The notes under the pieces are model-generated. The model was not told the origin of the DNA. It was given only the letters and a program-made list of their open reading frames with translations, and searched no databases. This document shows, piece after piece, positions 1-7,119 of a DNA stretch of 64,000 bases. A program made the translations under genes and the position numbers. Position 1 is the first letter of the stretch. The number at the start of each line of letters is the position of its first letter. The DNA is from DASYXT01 sp035934555. GTDB lineage: Bacteria > Verrucomicrobiota > Verrucomicrobiia > Limisphaerales > UBA8199. The stretch is from contig DASYXT010000122.1 of assembly GCA_035934555.1 (NCBI GenBank), positions 1 to 64,000 of the forward strand, in the 5' to 3' direction.

Positions 1-277
1 CGCGCTTTCCCAAGTTCACTTGGTAATTGAACAACTCGTTCTGTGGCTGGTGGATTCCCATCATATCGCCTTTTAGACGCTCCCATTACTAAAAAGTTTC
101 ACCGGCCCATTTGGGCAACACGCCCTCACGTCGGCGGCTGCATGCTCTTTGAAAAGGCCCCGGATATTAAGTATCATCCAGCGCGAACGGGGAGGGAAAT
201 GCTTGACTTTGCACTGATGCAGTTGACAATGGGTAGTTGTCAGGTCGCTAAGTTTTTGCGGTCGAGCGCCTTGTCTT

Positions 278-362
278 GCGCATATGGTGGAATTGGCAGA
301 CACGCTACTTTGAGGTGGTAGTGGGGCAACCCGTGCAGGTTCAAGTCCTGCTATGCGCACCA
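278..362 (+). tRNA. tRNA-Leu (anticodon GAG), prophage attachment target
   Basis: An 85-nt tRNA can be folded directly. The acceptor arm is GCGCATA (278-284) paired with TATGCGC (352-358), followed by A and an encoded CCA (360-362). The D-arm is of the GGAATTGGCAGAC type. The anticodon loop is TTGAGGT, giving anticodon GAG, which reads CTC and CTT Leu codons. The long variable arm GGGcaaCCC is typical of class II leucine tRNA. The T-arm is GCAGG-TTCAAGT-CCTGC. The 3' part is duplicated at 39449-39481, so the prophage restored an intact tRNA at its left junction. A TTGACA hexamer at 223-228 could be the -35 element, but no convincing -10 was seen. Confidence 0.96.
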
Positions 363-363
363 A
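331..363. repeat. attL core (33-bp direct repeat, left copy)
   Basis: This 33-bp sequence lies at the 3' end of tRNA-Leu, from the variable arm through CCA plus one base. It is identical to 39449-39481. Identity stops exactly at 330 and 364, where the flanks differ (c versus g on the left, t versus a on the right). A TTATGACGG motif just inside (398-406) recurs just inside the other end (39341-39349) and may be an integrase arm site. Confidence 0.95.
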
Positions 364-750
364 TAAAATCAGGGGTGGAATGATGGGCAGTCCGAGGTTA
401 TGACGGTTTTATTACGGTTTGGGAAATCTCACCTGGGCACCTTCTCTTGGCTCGCCATTTGGCGGTCATCGACATCAAAATCCGAAATCAGCCAGGGGAA
501 AAACTGGTCTGCAACAAATGACTGCTCTGCTGCCCCTGAGTAACCACTGCGAGATTGCCTGGACCTTACTGTCAAACTGCTGCTGCACATTCGGCCCAAT
601 CGTCGGGACCTTAAACCTCGAATACTATAATCCCGCCGACAACTACAGCGTCAAGGTAACGATGGCATCCAGCCAGAACAGCCCTCTGTTACGTCTCCGC
701 AGTGAAACGGCGTTCCTGCGCGGTTGGAGTTTTCCAGCCGCGCGGGGCTT
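364..750. other. Non-coding left end of prophage (attP arm region)
   Basis: No convincing gene was seen between attL and the stop of the gene ending at 751. Open frames here have no protein-like composition. TTATGACGG at 398-406 matches 39341-39349 near attR, and a related TTATGAC lies at 39331-39337. These are candidate arm-type integrase or excisionase binding sites (inference). Confidence 0.5.
719..742. terminator. Hairpin at 3' end of the gene ending at 751
   Basis: CGCGGTTGG and CCAGCCGCG form a 9-bp stem (one G-T pair) around AGTTTT. It lies directly downstream of the leftward gene ending at 751 and could terminate it. The tail lacks a clear U-run in that direction, so the call is tentative. 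Confidence 0.4.
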
Positions 751-1104
751 TTAGTGAGGGCCAACACTATACGCGCCATCAGGAAACACTTGTCTGACGA
801 TCGGCGGAACATCAGTCACGGGCACGAGGTTGGTGCCGCGACGCTGCCAGTATTTCACCGGATCACCGTACTGATCGAGCTGTTGCCCGGATGAAGAGAT
901 TGCTGGCGCGATTCCGGAAGGTTTGCTTGGGTGAAACGCCGCACCCTTTACAAACGTTGGTGCTGGTGGCGAATCTGGCAATTGTGGGCTGGGTTGGGGG
1001 GGGAGCGCTGCCTTTTGGTTGCTGGTGGTGTTGGTTACCACCCAACCGAAAAAGCAGCCGATTAGAACCAGAAGCACCAGGCAAACCAGTAAGCGCGATT
1101 TCAT
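751..1104 (-). CDS. Small membrane-anchored exported protein, QYGDP type
   Basis: A protein of 117 residues starting at ATG 1104. An upstream GTG/ATG would overlap the integrase end, so the internal ATG 28 bp after the integrase stop is preferred. Residues 4-22 form one hydrophobic segment ending FFGWVVTN, followed by a Pro/Ser/Gln-rich linker and a soluble tail with DQYGDPVKYWQRRG. The gene at 13081-13512 has the same layout: an N-terminal helix ending FFGWVNTN and later DQYGDPI. The two are probably distant paralogues within the prophage. The product is likely anchored in the inner membrane facing the periplasm. No function is recognised. It sits downstream of and codirectional with the integrase, so it may be expressed in the lysogen. 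Confidence 0.65.
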   Translation of the reverse strand: MKSRLLVCLVLLVLIGCFFGWVVTNTTSNQKAALPPQPSPQLPDSPPAPTFVKGAAFHPSKPSGIAPAISSSGQQLDQYGDPVKYWQRRGTNLVPVTDVPPIVRQVFPDGAYSVGPH

Positions 1105-1132
1105 TTTGGCAAGTGACCAATTGGTCAGCGGT

Positions 1133-2437
1133 TCATTTGAAGGCAAAGTCGAGTTGGATGATGGAGGCGGGTTCGGGAGGGTGGATGTCGAACCAGGCTT
1201 TGCCTTGCTCTTCGGTGGCGAGCTCGAGGTATTCGTCATGGATCACCTTGGCGGAGTTACCGGCCTCGCGGGCCACGAGGGCGATGTCGTTGGTCGCGGC
1301 CAGGCGATAAGTGATGAACGAGTTTCGCAGGGCGTTCTTTATCCAGGGGATGCCCGCGCGATCGCCGAGAGCGGACAGGGCGTCGCCGGTGCGGCCGAGG
1401 TCGCAGATGGGGCCCGAGCGTTTGGCGTGGAGCTTCAGCCAGGCGATGAGGTTCGGACGCATTTTGATGAGGCGCATGCGTTTGGTCTTGGCCACGGTTT
1501 TGGGGACGCGGATGGTGCCTTTGACCAGGTCGATGTTGGACCAATCGAGCAAGGCCTCGGTGTCGTCCTCCGGACTCATTTCCTCATGGCGGATTCCACC
1601 GAAAGCAATCAGGACGACCAGGGGCAAGAGGTTGTCGTGGCAGGCGCCGAGGATGTGGGCCATCTGATCGGGCGTCCAGACCTGGGCTTCGGTCGGCGGC
1701 GGCTTGATGCGGTCCAGGCCTTTGATGAGGTCCTGGGCGCGGAGCCGGTCGATGAGGTTCTCGGCGGCGGCATAGCGGAAGAGTTCGCGGACGGCGTCGC
1801 GGTAGTTCTTGCGGGTGCGAAGGCCGCAGTTGAGCGACCAGAGCCATTTGTTGAGCTCGTGGACCTGGAGGAGGTGGATCGGGCCGGTGAACTTTTTGGC
1901 GAAGATATCGAGTTGATGGGTGAGCGTGCGCAACCATTTGGCGCCGGCCTGGGCTTTGCGCTTCTGCTCCAGGAGGGATGTGACGGCGTCGGGGACGGTC
2001 TTGGGGTTAACGGCGGCCGGCCGGCTATCGATGTAATACCTGGCAGCGGCGCGGGGAGTGGCGCCGGCGAGCTGGTCGATGAGCTCGGCGTGTTCCATGA
2101 CAATGGACTCGACGGAGCGGCCGTAGCGCGCAACGACGTCGCGGCAGCGGAGGTACTCGGCGGCGCCCGCCTCGTCGAGCTGGCCCAGGGCGTGGCGGCT
2201 GTTGATGAGGGCGGTGTTGATTTGCTCGGCGGCCTTCTTAGCGCGGGCCCAATCGGCGCGCATGGTGCGCTGGCGGGTGCCGAGAGTGCCGCGGTCGAGC
2301 CAGGAAAGGGTGTAAGGGCCGGGGGCGCGTCCGAAGATTTTGACGTGCCCAATTTGTTTCCCGGCGACGCGGAGCTTCAGCGCGCCGGTATTTGATTTGA
2401 GATCCAGAATTTCAAAGCGATTGGCTGTGGTGTGCAT
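1133..2437 (-). CDS. int: Phage tyrosine recombinase (integrase)
   Basis: Site-specific recombinase of the lambda Int family, expected to integrate and excise the prophage at tRNA-Leu. Numbered from a TTG at 2446 (437 residues), with an in-frame ATG at 2437 preferred, the visible parts are an N-terminal arm/core-binding region (about 1-245) and a C-terminal catalytic domain. Catalytic Arg286 lies in FGGIRHEEM, the beta-hairpin Lys region in VPKTVAKTKR, box II in NALRNSF (Arg374), and the nucleophile is Tyr406 in IHDEYLELA. The box II His is Asn371, a substitution I regard as tolerated in related integrases. The gene lies 0.8 kb inside attL and reads toward it. The stop codon of the upstream Sel1 gene is at 2443-2445, so the two are probably cotranscribed. 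Confidence 0.93.
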   Translation of the reverse strand: MHTTANRFEILDLKSNTGALKLRVAGKQIGHVKIFGRAPGPYTLSWLDRGTLGTRQRTMRADWARAKKAAEQINTALINSRHALGQLDEAGAAEYLRCRDVVARYGRSVESIVMEHAELIDQLAGATPRAAARYYIDSRPAAVNPKTVPDAVTSLLEQKRKAQAGAKWLRTLTHQLDIFAKKFTGPIHLLQVHELNKWLWSLNCGLRTRKNYRDAVRELFRYAAAENLIDRLRAQDLIKGLDRIKPPPTEAQVWTPDQMAHILGACHDNLLPLVVLIAFGGIRHEEMSPEDDTEALLDWSNIDLVKGTIRVPKTVAKTKRMRLIKMRPNLIAWLKLHAKRSGPICDLGRTGDALSALGDRAGIPWIKNALRNSFITYRLAATNDIALVAREAGNSAKVIHDEYLELATEEQGKAWFDIHPPEPASIIQLDFAFK

Positions 2438-2442
2438 GGGGC

Positions 2443-3241
2443 TCAATTGGAGAGATTGCTCAATTCAGCCGCGGCATCCGAATTGCCGAGCGCGGCGGCG
2501 CGTCTTAAATAATCGCGTGCTTTGGCCAGATCTTTAGGCCACTCCGTTCCCCGAGGCGTAGCGGTCCCCCATTTTGAACAAACCATAGGGGTCATTTTTC
2601 TCCGCCAGCGCCTGTTGATATTGCAAGACTCTTTGCTCGGCTTCGACCTTCCTCTTTTCGGCCAAAGTGCGTGCCTGTTCGACCTCTTGGGCTGACGGAT
2701 TTGGAAGACTAGGGGCAGCGCACGGCTGTCCCCAATCAAGTTTGCGCAGCGTGCTGATTGAGCCGAGGACGGTTGTATACCGATAGACGCCGACTTCCTT
2801 CGCCGTTTCCCAGTCGTCCGGGCCAATGACTTCCCGGTCCGCAACTCGAAACGGATAATTGATTACTACGAACTCCATGCCTCCCCGCGAAAGCCCGCCA
2901 ATGGGTTTGTACCAACCCTGAACGCGAATGACCCCGCTTTCGTGAACCTGCAATATCTCGCCTCCGAAGTGACACCAACCCACGGCCACGATGCTGTTTG
3001 TCTCGCCATCGACGATCCTCCATGGGTAAGCAACATGGCTCAGCAAATTTGTCTTCTCTTTAAATAGAATCCATTCGGGGCTTTCCGGCTTGTACTCGAC
3101 GCTGGGCGGAGGAGGTGCGGGGCTGGACCCGATTAGCGGCGCCCACATCCGAGGCAAAACGTTGTGGCTGGTAATTATTGGGCCGCGCATCGCGCCGCTG
3201 CATGAGCAAAGCGTTACAAGCATTGCGAACGGAATTCGCAT
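2443..3241 (-). pseudogene. Sel1-repeat lipoprotein, interrupted by a +1 frameshift
   Basis: The ATG at 3241 opens a 235-codon frame ending at TAA 2534-2536. The N-terminus MRIPFAMLVTLCSCSG resembles a lipoprotein signal with Cys about 12-14. A globular part follows, then a coiled region (about 190-215), and then YGLFKMGDRYASGNGVA, which is the first half of a Sel1 repeat. The second half, KDLAKARDYLRRAAALGN, continues at once in the next frame to the stop at 2443. Deleting base 2536 restores G-V-A-K-D-L-A-K-A and one 265-residue protein with a complete Sel1 repeat. The 3' end abuts the integrase start. Either this is a real decaying gene or a sequencing error. A programmed shift is unlikely but not excluded. 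Confidence 0.7.
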
Positions 3242-3378
3242 AACGTTTGATTTGGCAAAAAGGTTGCTCTCTCAGTTCTGCGGATTTGGGGTGAAAGACA
3301 GATTACTAAAACGATTTCGGGATTTGGGGCCGCGCGAGCAGCAGGAATTCCTGGATGAGATGTTGAATGTCATCATGG

Positions 3379-3663
3379 CTATGATTGAGGAGGTTTCTGC
3401 TTCCTCCGCTTTAGCTCGTCCTCCACAAAAGCCTGAACCTCCGAACGGATCGGGCTTGAACTAGGGGGCGTCGCCGGCACCCGGGCTTTTCTTGCGGATT
3501 CCCGTTCCTTGTCGAAACGCACCAAATGGGCGACGTAAGCTGAGAAGCTGTTAAAGCCCTCATCCCGACACCTGCCTTCCGCGAATTTGAGCAGCACGTC
3601 TGGCAAGCTGATGCTCGTTTTGATGATTTTCGGACCACCGGCATCATAGGTTTTCCGTTTCAT
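3379..3663 (-). CDS. Ribbon-helix-helix DNA-binding protein (leftward regulator)
   Basis: A protein of 94 residues from ATG 3663. Residues 14-50 fit a ribbon-helix-helix fold: the strand IIKTSISLPDVLLKFAEG, then helix-turn-helix with SFSAYVAHLVRFDKER. The C-terminal 40 residues are charged and probably form a helical extension (VEDELKRRKQK). RHH proteins bind operators as dimers of dimers. The gene is divergent from a second RHH gene at 3793, and the two share an inverted 10-bp operator-like sequence placed at nearly equal distance from each start. It is a candidate lysogeny-switch regulator, since no cI-like repressor is visible. Its targets are inferred only. Confidence 0.82.
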   Translation of the reverse strand: MKRKTYDAGGPKIIKTSISLPDVLLKFAEGRCRDEGFNSFSAYVAHLVRFDKERESARKARVPATPPSSSPIRSEVQAFVEDELKRRKQKPPQS

Positions 3664-3792
3664 TGCCCTTAGTCATACTTTATCCTACCCAGTATTGCAA
3701 GGGGAAATTATCCACCGGCGGTGAATAACCCGTGGATAATTATTTTGATTCTGGTATTGACTCGGTGGGATAAAGTAGGATATGGTAGGCGC
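3664..3792. promoter_or_regulatory. Divergent control region with paired operators
   Basis: This 129-bp gap separates two divergent RHH genes. TACTTTATCC (3676-3685) and its inverse GGATAAAGTA (3768-3777) lie 12 and 15 bp upstream of the leftward and rightward start codons, as expected for autoregulatory RHH operators. A second inverted repeat sits at the centre: TTATCCAC (3708-3715) and GTGGATAA (3732-3739), with an inner palindrome CACCGGCGGTG (3713-3723). Those outer arms also resemble DnaA boxes. For the rightward gene, TTGACT (3757-3762) and TATGGT (3781-3786), 18 bp apart, may serve as -35 and -10, which would put the 3768 operator between them. Confidence 0.6.
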
Positions 3793-3966
3793 ATGAAGAT
3801 AGTAAAAAAGAGCATTTCGCTGCCGAAAGACCTCTTTGAGTTTGCCGAGAAAAAGGCTGCGCAGTCGGCCCGGGAAAGCGGTGAACCCAAGAATGTCTCC
3901 TCGTATCTGAGGCGGCTGATCGCCAAGGAACGGGAGAGGGAGGAAAAACAGCTCCAGGCCGCCTAA
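3793..3966 (+). CDS. Ribbon-helix-helix DNA-binding protein (rightward, heads early operon)
   Basis: A protein of 57 residues from ATG 3793; a longer frame upstream would run through the operator region and is rejected. The sequence MKIVKKSISLPKDLFEFAEK followed by VSSYLRRLIAKERERE fits a minimal ribbon-helix-helix fold with the strand at residues 3-9. Its SISLPxxLxxFAE strand-helix segment closely resembles that of the divergent gene at 3379-3663, so the pair probably arose by duplication. It is the first gene of the rightward early operon, only 11 bp before the next start. A Cro-like role opposing the leftward RHH protein is a plausible inference. Confidence 0.82.
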   Translation: MKIVKKSISLPKDLFEFAEKKAAQSARESGEPKNVSSYLRRLIAKEREREEKQLQAA

Positions 3967-3977
3967 CAAGCCGAACC

Positions 3978-4598
3978 ATGAACACCATGAACTCCACCGA
4001 CGGCAACGCTTTGCCCAAAGCGGAAGCGAGCCTGCAACAGAATCCCACGTTCCAGGCGGAAGCATCTAAACTCCGCGCGGCCATTGGGCTACCGGAGAAG
4101 CCGCGCCGGCCGCGACCGTTAACACCGCAACAAATCCTGGCGCTGATGCGCCCGATTTGGAAGCTGCGCGACCGGATGAAAGCGGTAGGCGGGGTGGACC
4201 CAGAGATGGGCGAGATGGCGGCGGAGCTTTCGAAGATCAGCCAGCGGCTGTTCAAGCTGCACGATGACCGGGAGCTCCGCGAGGCCAAGAGAAAGGATAA
4301 GGGCGAGGTGTTGTGGGAGGTGTTCCATCCGCGGACGACCACGCCATTGCACTGCTCGATGTTCGACCTGCAGCAGCATACGGTGCGCACGCCGAACACC
4401 ATCACGAAGCATAACCAGTTTTTCACGATCAAGGCGGAGACGGTGCTTGCGGCTCCGGCAGGGGCCTGGCGTGACCTGGACAAGGAGCTGCACAGCAAAC
4501 CATTCGACCTGGAGGAGTTCCGCAGATACGCGCGAGACATCGACGAAGCGCTGCGCCGGCGGGATGCGAGACGGGCGATGGAAAAGGAGGCGGCATGA
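3978..4598 (+). CDS. Early phage protein of unknown function
   Basis: A protein of 206 residues from ATG 3978. It is highly charged and helical throughout, with no Cys pairs, membrane segment or nucleotide-binding motif that I recognise. Residues about 45-100 (LTPQQILALMRPIWKLRDRM onward) and the C-terminal 40 residues look like amphipathic helices. The C-terminus (RRYARDIDEALRRRDARRAM) is strongly basic and acidic. It is translationally coupled to the next gene through an ATGA overlap at 4595-4598. Its place directly after the RHH gene suggests an early role, such as replication or host takeover, but no function can be assigned. Confidence 0.75.
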   Translation: MNTMNSTDGNALPKAEASLQQNPTFQAEASKLRAAIGLPEKPRRPRPLTPQQILALMRPIWKLRDRMKAVGGVDPEMGEMAAELSKISQRLFKLHDDRELREAKRKDKGEVLWEVFHPRTTTPLHCSMFDLQQHTVRTPNTITKHNQFFTIKAETVLAAPAGAWRDLDKELHSKPFDLEEFRRYARDIDEALRRRDARRAMEKEAA

Positions 4599-4858
4599 AA
4601 CGGCCCAACCCGAAGCGCGAGATGGAACGGGTAGAGGAGTGGAACCGGCTGAACGCCGTCGGCACGGAAGCGGACGTGCGGCTTGATGACGGGAGGATGA
4701 TGCGGACTAAGACCAGGTCGGAGGCCTGGCTGATGGGAGGACACACGGCGATGGTTATGGTCGAAGGCATCAGCGGTGCCTATAGGCTGGATCGAGTTAC
4801 GAAAGTGGAGAGGCAAACGCCGGCGCCGAGCATCGGCTCAAACCAAGGATGCGACTGA
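4595..4858 (+). CDS. Small early phage protein of unknown function
   Basis: A protein of 87 residues whose ATG overlaps the previous stop (ATGA). The middle part (ADVRLDDGRMMRTKTRSEAW followed by AMVMVEGISGAYRLDRV) reads like a small beta-barrel of SH3 type, but I do not recognise the family. No Cys or membrane motif was seen. It is part of the tightly packed early operon. Confidence 0.7.
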   Translation: MKRPNPKREMERVEEWNRLNAVGTEADVRLDDGRMMRTKTRSEAWLMGGHTAMVMVEGISGAYRLDRVTKVERQTPAPSIGSNQGCD

Positions 4859-4862
4859 CTCC

Positions 4863-5183
4863 ATGCCGGCGATCCTCAAAATCGGTTACACGAAGTTCCT
4901 GATGCGGAACGAAGCGGCGGCGGCGGCCGCGCTGAAGTCTTTGACGGGGGCGGTGAAGGTCAAAAGGGAGTACTCATCCGGGGATCACTGCGACGTGTAT
5001 CGATTGCCAGACGATGACGACCCCGGTGATGAGCTCGGGATCGAGATCGTAAAGAGCAGCCAGGTGCGATTGCAGCGGCCGGTGTTTGATTTGATTGACG
5101 GCCATGTCCAACCCAAGAGCGGCCCCAAGCAGGCGCCGCTCAACGGCCGTGAGCAACGGCTTCTGCCCTACAAAGCATCATGA
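4863..5183 (+). CDS. Small early phage protein of unknown function
   Basis: A protein of 106 residues from ATG 4863, 4 bp after the previous stop; the longer upstream frame is arginine-rich shadow and is rejected. The N-terminus MPAILKIGYTKFLMRNEAAA and an acidic loop PDDDDPGDELGIE precede a basic C-terminus. It ends by overlapping the next start (ATGA at 5180). Compact alpha/beta composition, function unknown. Confidence 0.7.
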   Translation: MPAILKIGYTKFLMRNEAAAAAALKSLTGAVKVKREYSSGDHCDVYRLPDDDDPGDELGIEIVKSSQVRLQRPVFDLIDGHVQPKSGPKQAPLNGREQRLLPYKAS

Positions 5184-5518
5184 GCACGCTGACGATGGAA
5201 TTTCAGGGGGTGCTGGCGGAACAAACCGCTGAGGGGATTGGGCGGGAGCTGGGGTTGCGGGGGACGGATGAGCTGTGGTTCGGGCAGTGGCGGACGTGGG
5301 CATTTACGAAGGTGACGCCAGGGGTGGCGTATGGATTCACGATTTACGTGCCGCCGGGCACGAGCCTCCAGGAAGTCGAACGGCGCTGGAGGGACAAAGA
5401 AGCGGCAACACTTGGAACTGAGCGACCGAAAGGAACCTATGAGCAGACGAGTGATGGAACGGGAGTTGAAAGAGAATCTGCAGGTGAGGGAGTGCCGGAT
5501 GTGCGGGTGCACGGATGA
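5180..5518 (+). CDS. Early phage protein of unknown function
   Basis: A protein of 112 residues coupled to the previous gene by ATGA. The core, with WFGQWRTWAFTKVTPGVAYG and GFTIYVPPGTSLQEVERRW, suggests a small mixed fold. The C-terminal 30 residues are Gly/Glu-rich and overlap the start of the next gene (5439) in another frame, so the true domain may end near residue 85. No family recognised. Confidence 0.6.
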   Translation: MSTLTMEFQGVLAEQTAEGIGRELGLRGTDELWFGQWRTWAFTKVTPGVAYGFTIYVPPGTSLQEVERRWRDKEAATLGTERPKGTYEQTSDGTGVERESAGEGVPDVRVHG

Positions 5519-5690
5519 ACGGGCGTGCGTGACGGCCGAAGGGCCATGCCATTGGGTGGAAGTGGATTTGTGCAGCAACCCGGCATGTGTCCACGCGGCA
5601 GACGAGATGGATCAGCGCGCGCTGGATTGTCTGCCGGCCGGCTACGTGGAACGGGCGAGCGGACTGGCGGTACCACGAAATTACCTTTGA
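5439..5690 (+). CDS. Small zinc-binding phage protein (MCGCTD type)
   Basis: A protein of 83 residues from ATG 5439, preceded by AGGAAC. Residues 17-45 contain CRMCGCTDERACVT, PCHWVEVDLCSNPAC: six or seven Cys plus a His, a pattern common in small phage-encoded zinc-binding proteins that carry a CxxCGxT...C...CxW.....LC..C motif. The longer upstream frame is discarded because it overlaps the previous gene by nearly 190 bp and is arginine-rich. It is one of four small Cys-pair proteins in the early operon. The biochemical role is unknown. Confidence 0.8.
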   Translation: MSRRVMERELKENLQVRECRMCGCTDERACVTAEGPCHWVEVDLCSNPACVHAADEMDQRALDCLPAGYVERASGLAVPRNYL

Positions 5691-5737
5691 ATTTTTGGGG
5701 CGGGGCCGGGCGCTGTTGAGTTAGGGGCTTGCACCCT

Positions 5738-5758
5738 GTCAGCCGGATTGTCAGCCGG
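5738..5758. promoter_or_regulatory. Direct repeat GTCAGCCGG x2 upstream of the excisionase-like gene
   Basis: Two copies of GTCAGCCGG start at 5738 and 5750, a 12-bp period close to one DNA turn. They lie in the 124-bp gap before the HTH gene at 5815, the largest gap in the early operon. A binding site for that HTH protein is possible. Confidence 0.35.
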
Positions 5759-5814
5759 CTCGGTTCCTGAGGGCACCGGTCTCCGCCCCAGTTCAGTAAG
5801 CAGCAAATGAGCAA

Positions 5815-6126
5815 ATGATTTCGAGCGTTCCCAAACCAAGTCTTGAGACGCAATGGCTGACGCCGGCGCGGGTGGCTTGGGTTTTGGACGTGTCGGAACG
5901 GACGGTGCGGCAATGGTACGCGGACAACGAGATTGCGCATTTCAGGGTGGGGCATGTGATCCGGTCCACGCCGGAAGCTGTGCTGCACTTTATCCTGGAG
6001 AACACGCGGAGGGGAAAGGCGCCCCCGGCCACGGCGCTCGGGACAGCCAGGCTGGATGACCAGGCCTGGGGGAGAATCGAGCGGCTGATAAAGGTGGAGA
6101 TGCAAGCAATGAAGGAGGCGGCGTGA
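5815..6126 (+). CDS. MerR/excisionase-like helix-turn-helix protein
   Basis: A protein of 103 residues from ATG 5815. Residues 14-50 (WLTPARVAWVLDVSERTVRQ and YADNEIAHFRVGHVIRSTPE) match the winged helix of MerR/excisionase family (HTH_17) proteins: a helix-turn-helix followed by a short wing with an arginine before the strand. The C-terminal half is a basic-acidic helix. In a prophage such a protein is most often Xis, a recombination directionality factor, or a small transcription factor. Xis genes usually sit nearer int, so the role stays open. Confidence 0.72.
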   Translation: MISSVPKPSLETQWLTPARVAWVLDVSERTVRQWYADNEIAHFRVGHVIRSTPEAVLHFILENTRRGKAPPATALGTARLDDQAWGRIERLIKVEMQAMKEAA

Positions 6127-6320
6127 ACACCCAAGAGATATCTATGATCGAGCACTTGAGTGAGTTAGCCAGGCAGAAACTGCTAGGTGCTCTAAGGCAT
6201 TGTCTCATCATGCTAGTCGGCCTGCTGGGCCTTGATTCGGCATCTGAGGATTGTGGAATCCGGGGTGAGGAGCGTCACGGCGGCGGAACATCAACATCGG
6301 GCAGGCCTCGGCGGCGATGA
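6123..6320 (+). CDS. Small early protein, unknown (uncertain)
   Basis: A 65-residue frame starting with GTG that overlaps the previous stop (GTGA at 6123-6126). The first 40 residues (MNTQEISMIEHLSELARQKL then GALRHCLIMLVGLLGLD) are protein-like and partly hydrophobic. The tail is Gly/Arg-rich and looks like shadow sequence. Kept because of the coupling, but weakly supported. Confidence 0.4.
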   Translation: MNTQEISMIEHLSELARQKLLGALRHCLIMLVGLLGLDSASEDCGIRGEERHGGGTSTSGRPRRR

Positions 6321-6335
6321 GAGAGGCGGGGCTGT

Positions 6336-6677
6336 ATGACTGAGGAGCGGCGCATGAAACCAAAGCAGACATTGGCGGAGCCGGCGGCAATAGCCGGACG
6401 CGAGGCACGGCTGTACACGCCGGCGCCCGACCTGGCCGCCGAGGTGCGCGAGCTGCGGGCGCGCGCGGAGGCGCTCGAACGGAAGCTGGATGAGTTCCGG
6501 AGCGGCTACAAATTCAACGGGGATGATTCGACGTTCCTGATCTGGACGCTGGGATTTGTGGCCGGCGCTAACCTGGAAAGAGGAGGCGACCAGGGCGAGC
6601 GGATTTACGCGCGTTGTCGCGATATCTGGATGAAGACTTTTCCTGCGACCGGCGGTGCTGGAATCAACCCCTCGTAA
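6336..6677 (+). CDS. Early phage protein with coiled coil, unknown function
   Basis: A protein of 113 residues from ATG 6336. Residues 30-58 (LAAEVRELRARAEALERKLD) form a clear heptad coiled coil. The rest (STFLIWTLGFVAGANLERGG) is a compact helical part. An alternative start at Met7 (6354) is possible. No family recognised. It lies between two other small early genes. Confidence 0.65.
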   Translation: MTEERRMKPKQTLAEPAAIAGREARLYTPAPDLAAEVRELRARAEALERKLDEFRSGYKFNGDDSTFLIWTLGFVAGANLERGGDQGERIYARCRDIWMKTFPATGGAGINPS

Positions 6678-6682
6678 AACCT

Positions 6683-6982
6683 ATGGGCGAAGCGAAACGG
6701 AAAGCGGTGTTGCTGGCGGAGGGGCGAAAAGAGCTCGAGCGGTGGGGCGCCCGGCCGGTGGAGTTCAAGGTGGATATCGCCATGGCGATGCAGGTGGTGG
6801 CGGCGCTGCAGCTTGCCTTGAGGCATCCGGGGTTTTCAAAGCGGCACTCGGCGACGGCGGTGCGGACGTTTGTGCTGGAGTTCAGGAATAGCCTGCCGCC
6901 GGAGTATAAGGCGCTGAGGGAGCTAGTGCGGCTGGGCAATGACCCGAGGATGGATGTGCTGAGCGGAGAGGAGGGCAAATGA
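6683..6982 (+). CDS. MGEAKRK-type small phage protein
   Basis: A protein of 99 residues starting MGEAKRKAVLLAEGR at ATG 6683. This N-terminus is a recurrent signature of small uncharacterised proteins in phages and plasmids. The remainder is helical, with a possible amphipathic helix at 40-55. The longer upstream frame lacks support. The stop overlaps the ATG of a 46-residue membrane protein (ATGA, 6979-6982). Function unknown. Confidence 0.7.
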   Translation: MGEAKRKAVLLAEGRKELERWGARPVEFKVDIAMAMQVVAALQLALRHPGFSKRHSATAVRTFVLEFRNSLPPEYKALRELVRLGNDPRMDVLSGEEGK

Positions 6983-7119
6983 AGCGGCTCTGGATAACAG
7001 CTTTCGTCGTGGCCGGTTTGATCGTGCTGATTGCCTTTCTATTGGGGTTCCTGATTTGGCTCATCTGCTTTTGCTTTTGCGTGGGATGGACCCTGGGGAG
7101 GGCGGTAATGCCATGGTGA
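6979..7119 (+). CDS. 46-residue membrane microprotein
   Basis: ATG at 6979 overlaps the previous stop as ATGA, and the TGA at 7117-7119 overlaps the next start at 7113. The product begins MKRLWITAFVVAGLIVLIAF and continues with a second hydrophobic stretch containing ICFCFCVGW. Residues 5-38 are almost wholly apolar, giving one long or two short membrane helices with two closely spaced Cys. Overlaps on both sides support real translation. It could be a small inner-membrane effector; no family recognised. Confidence 0.72.
   Translation: MKRLWITAFVVAGLIVLIAFLLGFLIWLICFCFCVGWTLGRAVMPW

Noticed and set aside
73..363. Leftward frame beginning MVRIAGLEPAR across the tRNA
   Set aside because: It reads through the tRNA-Leu on the opposite strand; this is a well-known false gene produced by tRNA genes. 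A similar frame appears at the attR copy.
419..754. Rightward 111-residue frame in the gap after attL
   Set aside because: TTG start, no ribosome binding site, no protein-like pattern, and it runs into the hairpin at 719-742.
1019..2395. Long rightward frame opposite the integrase (458 residues)
   Set aside because: It is the antisense shadow of the integrase in GC-rich DNA, with Gly/Val-rich composition; the integrase motifs are on the other strand.
2534..2540. Programmed +1 frameshift in the Sel1 gene
   Set aside because: The shift site GTG GCC TAA A lacks the features of known +1 sites such as the RF2 CTT TGA C; a plain indel is simpler.
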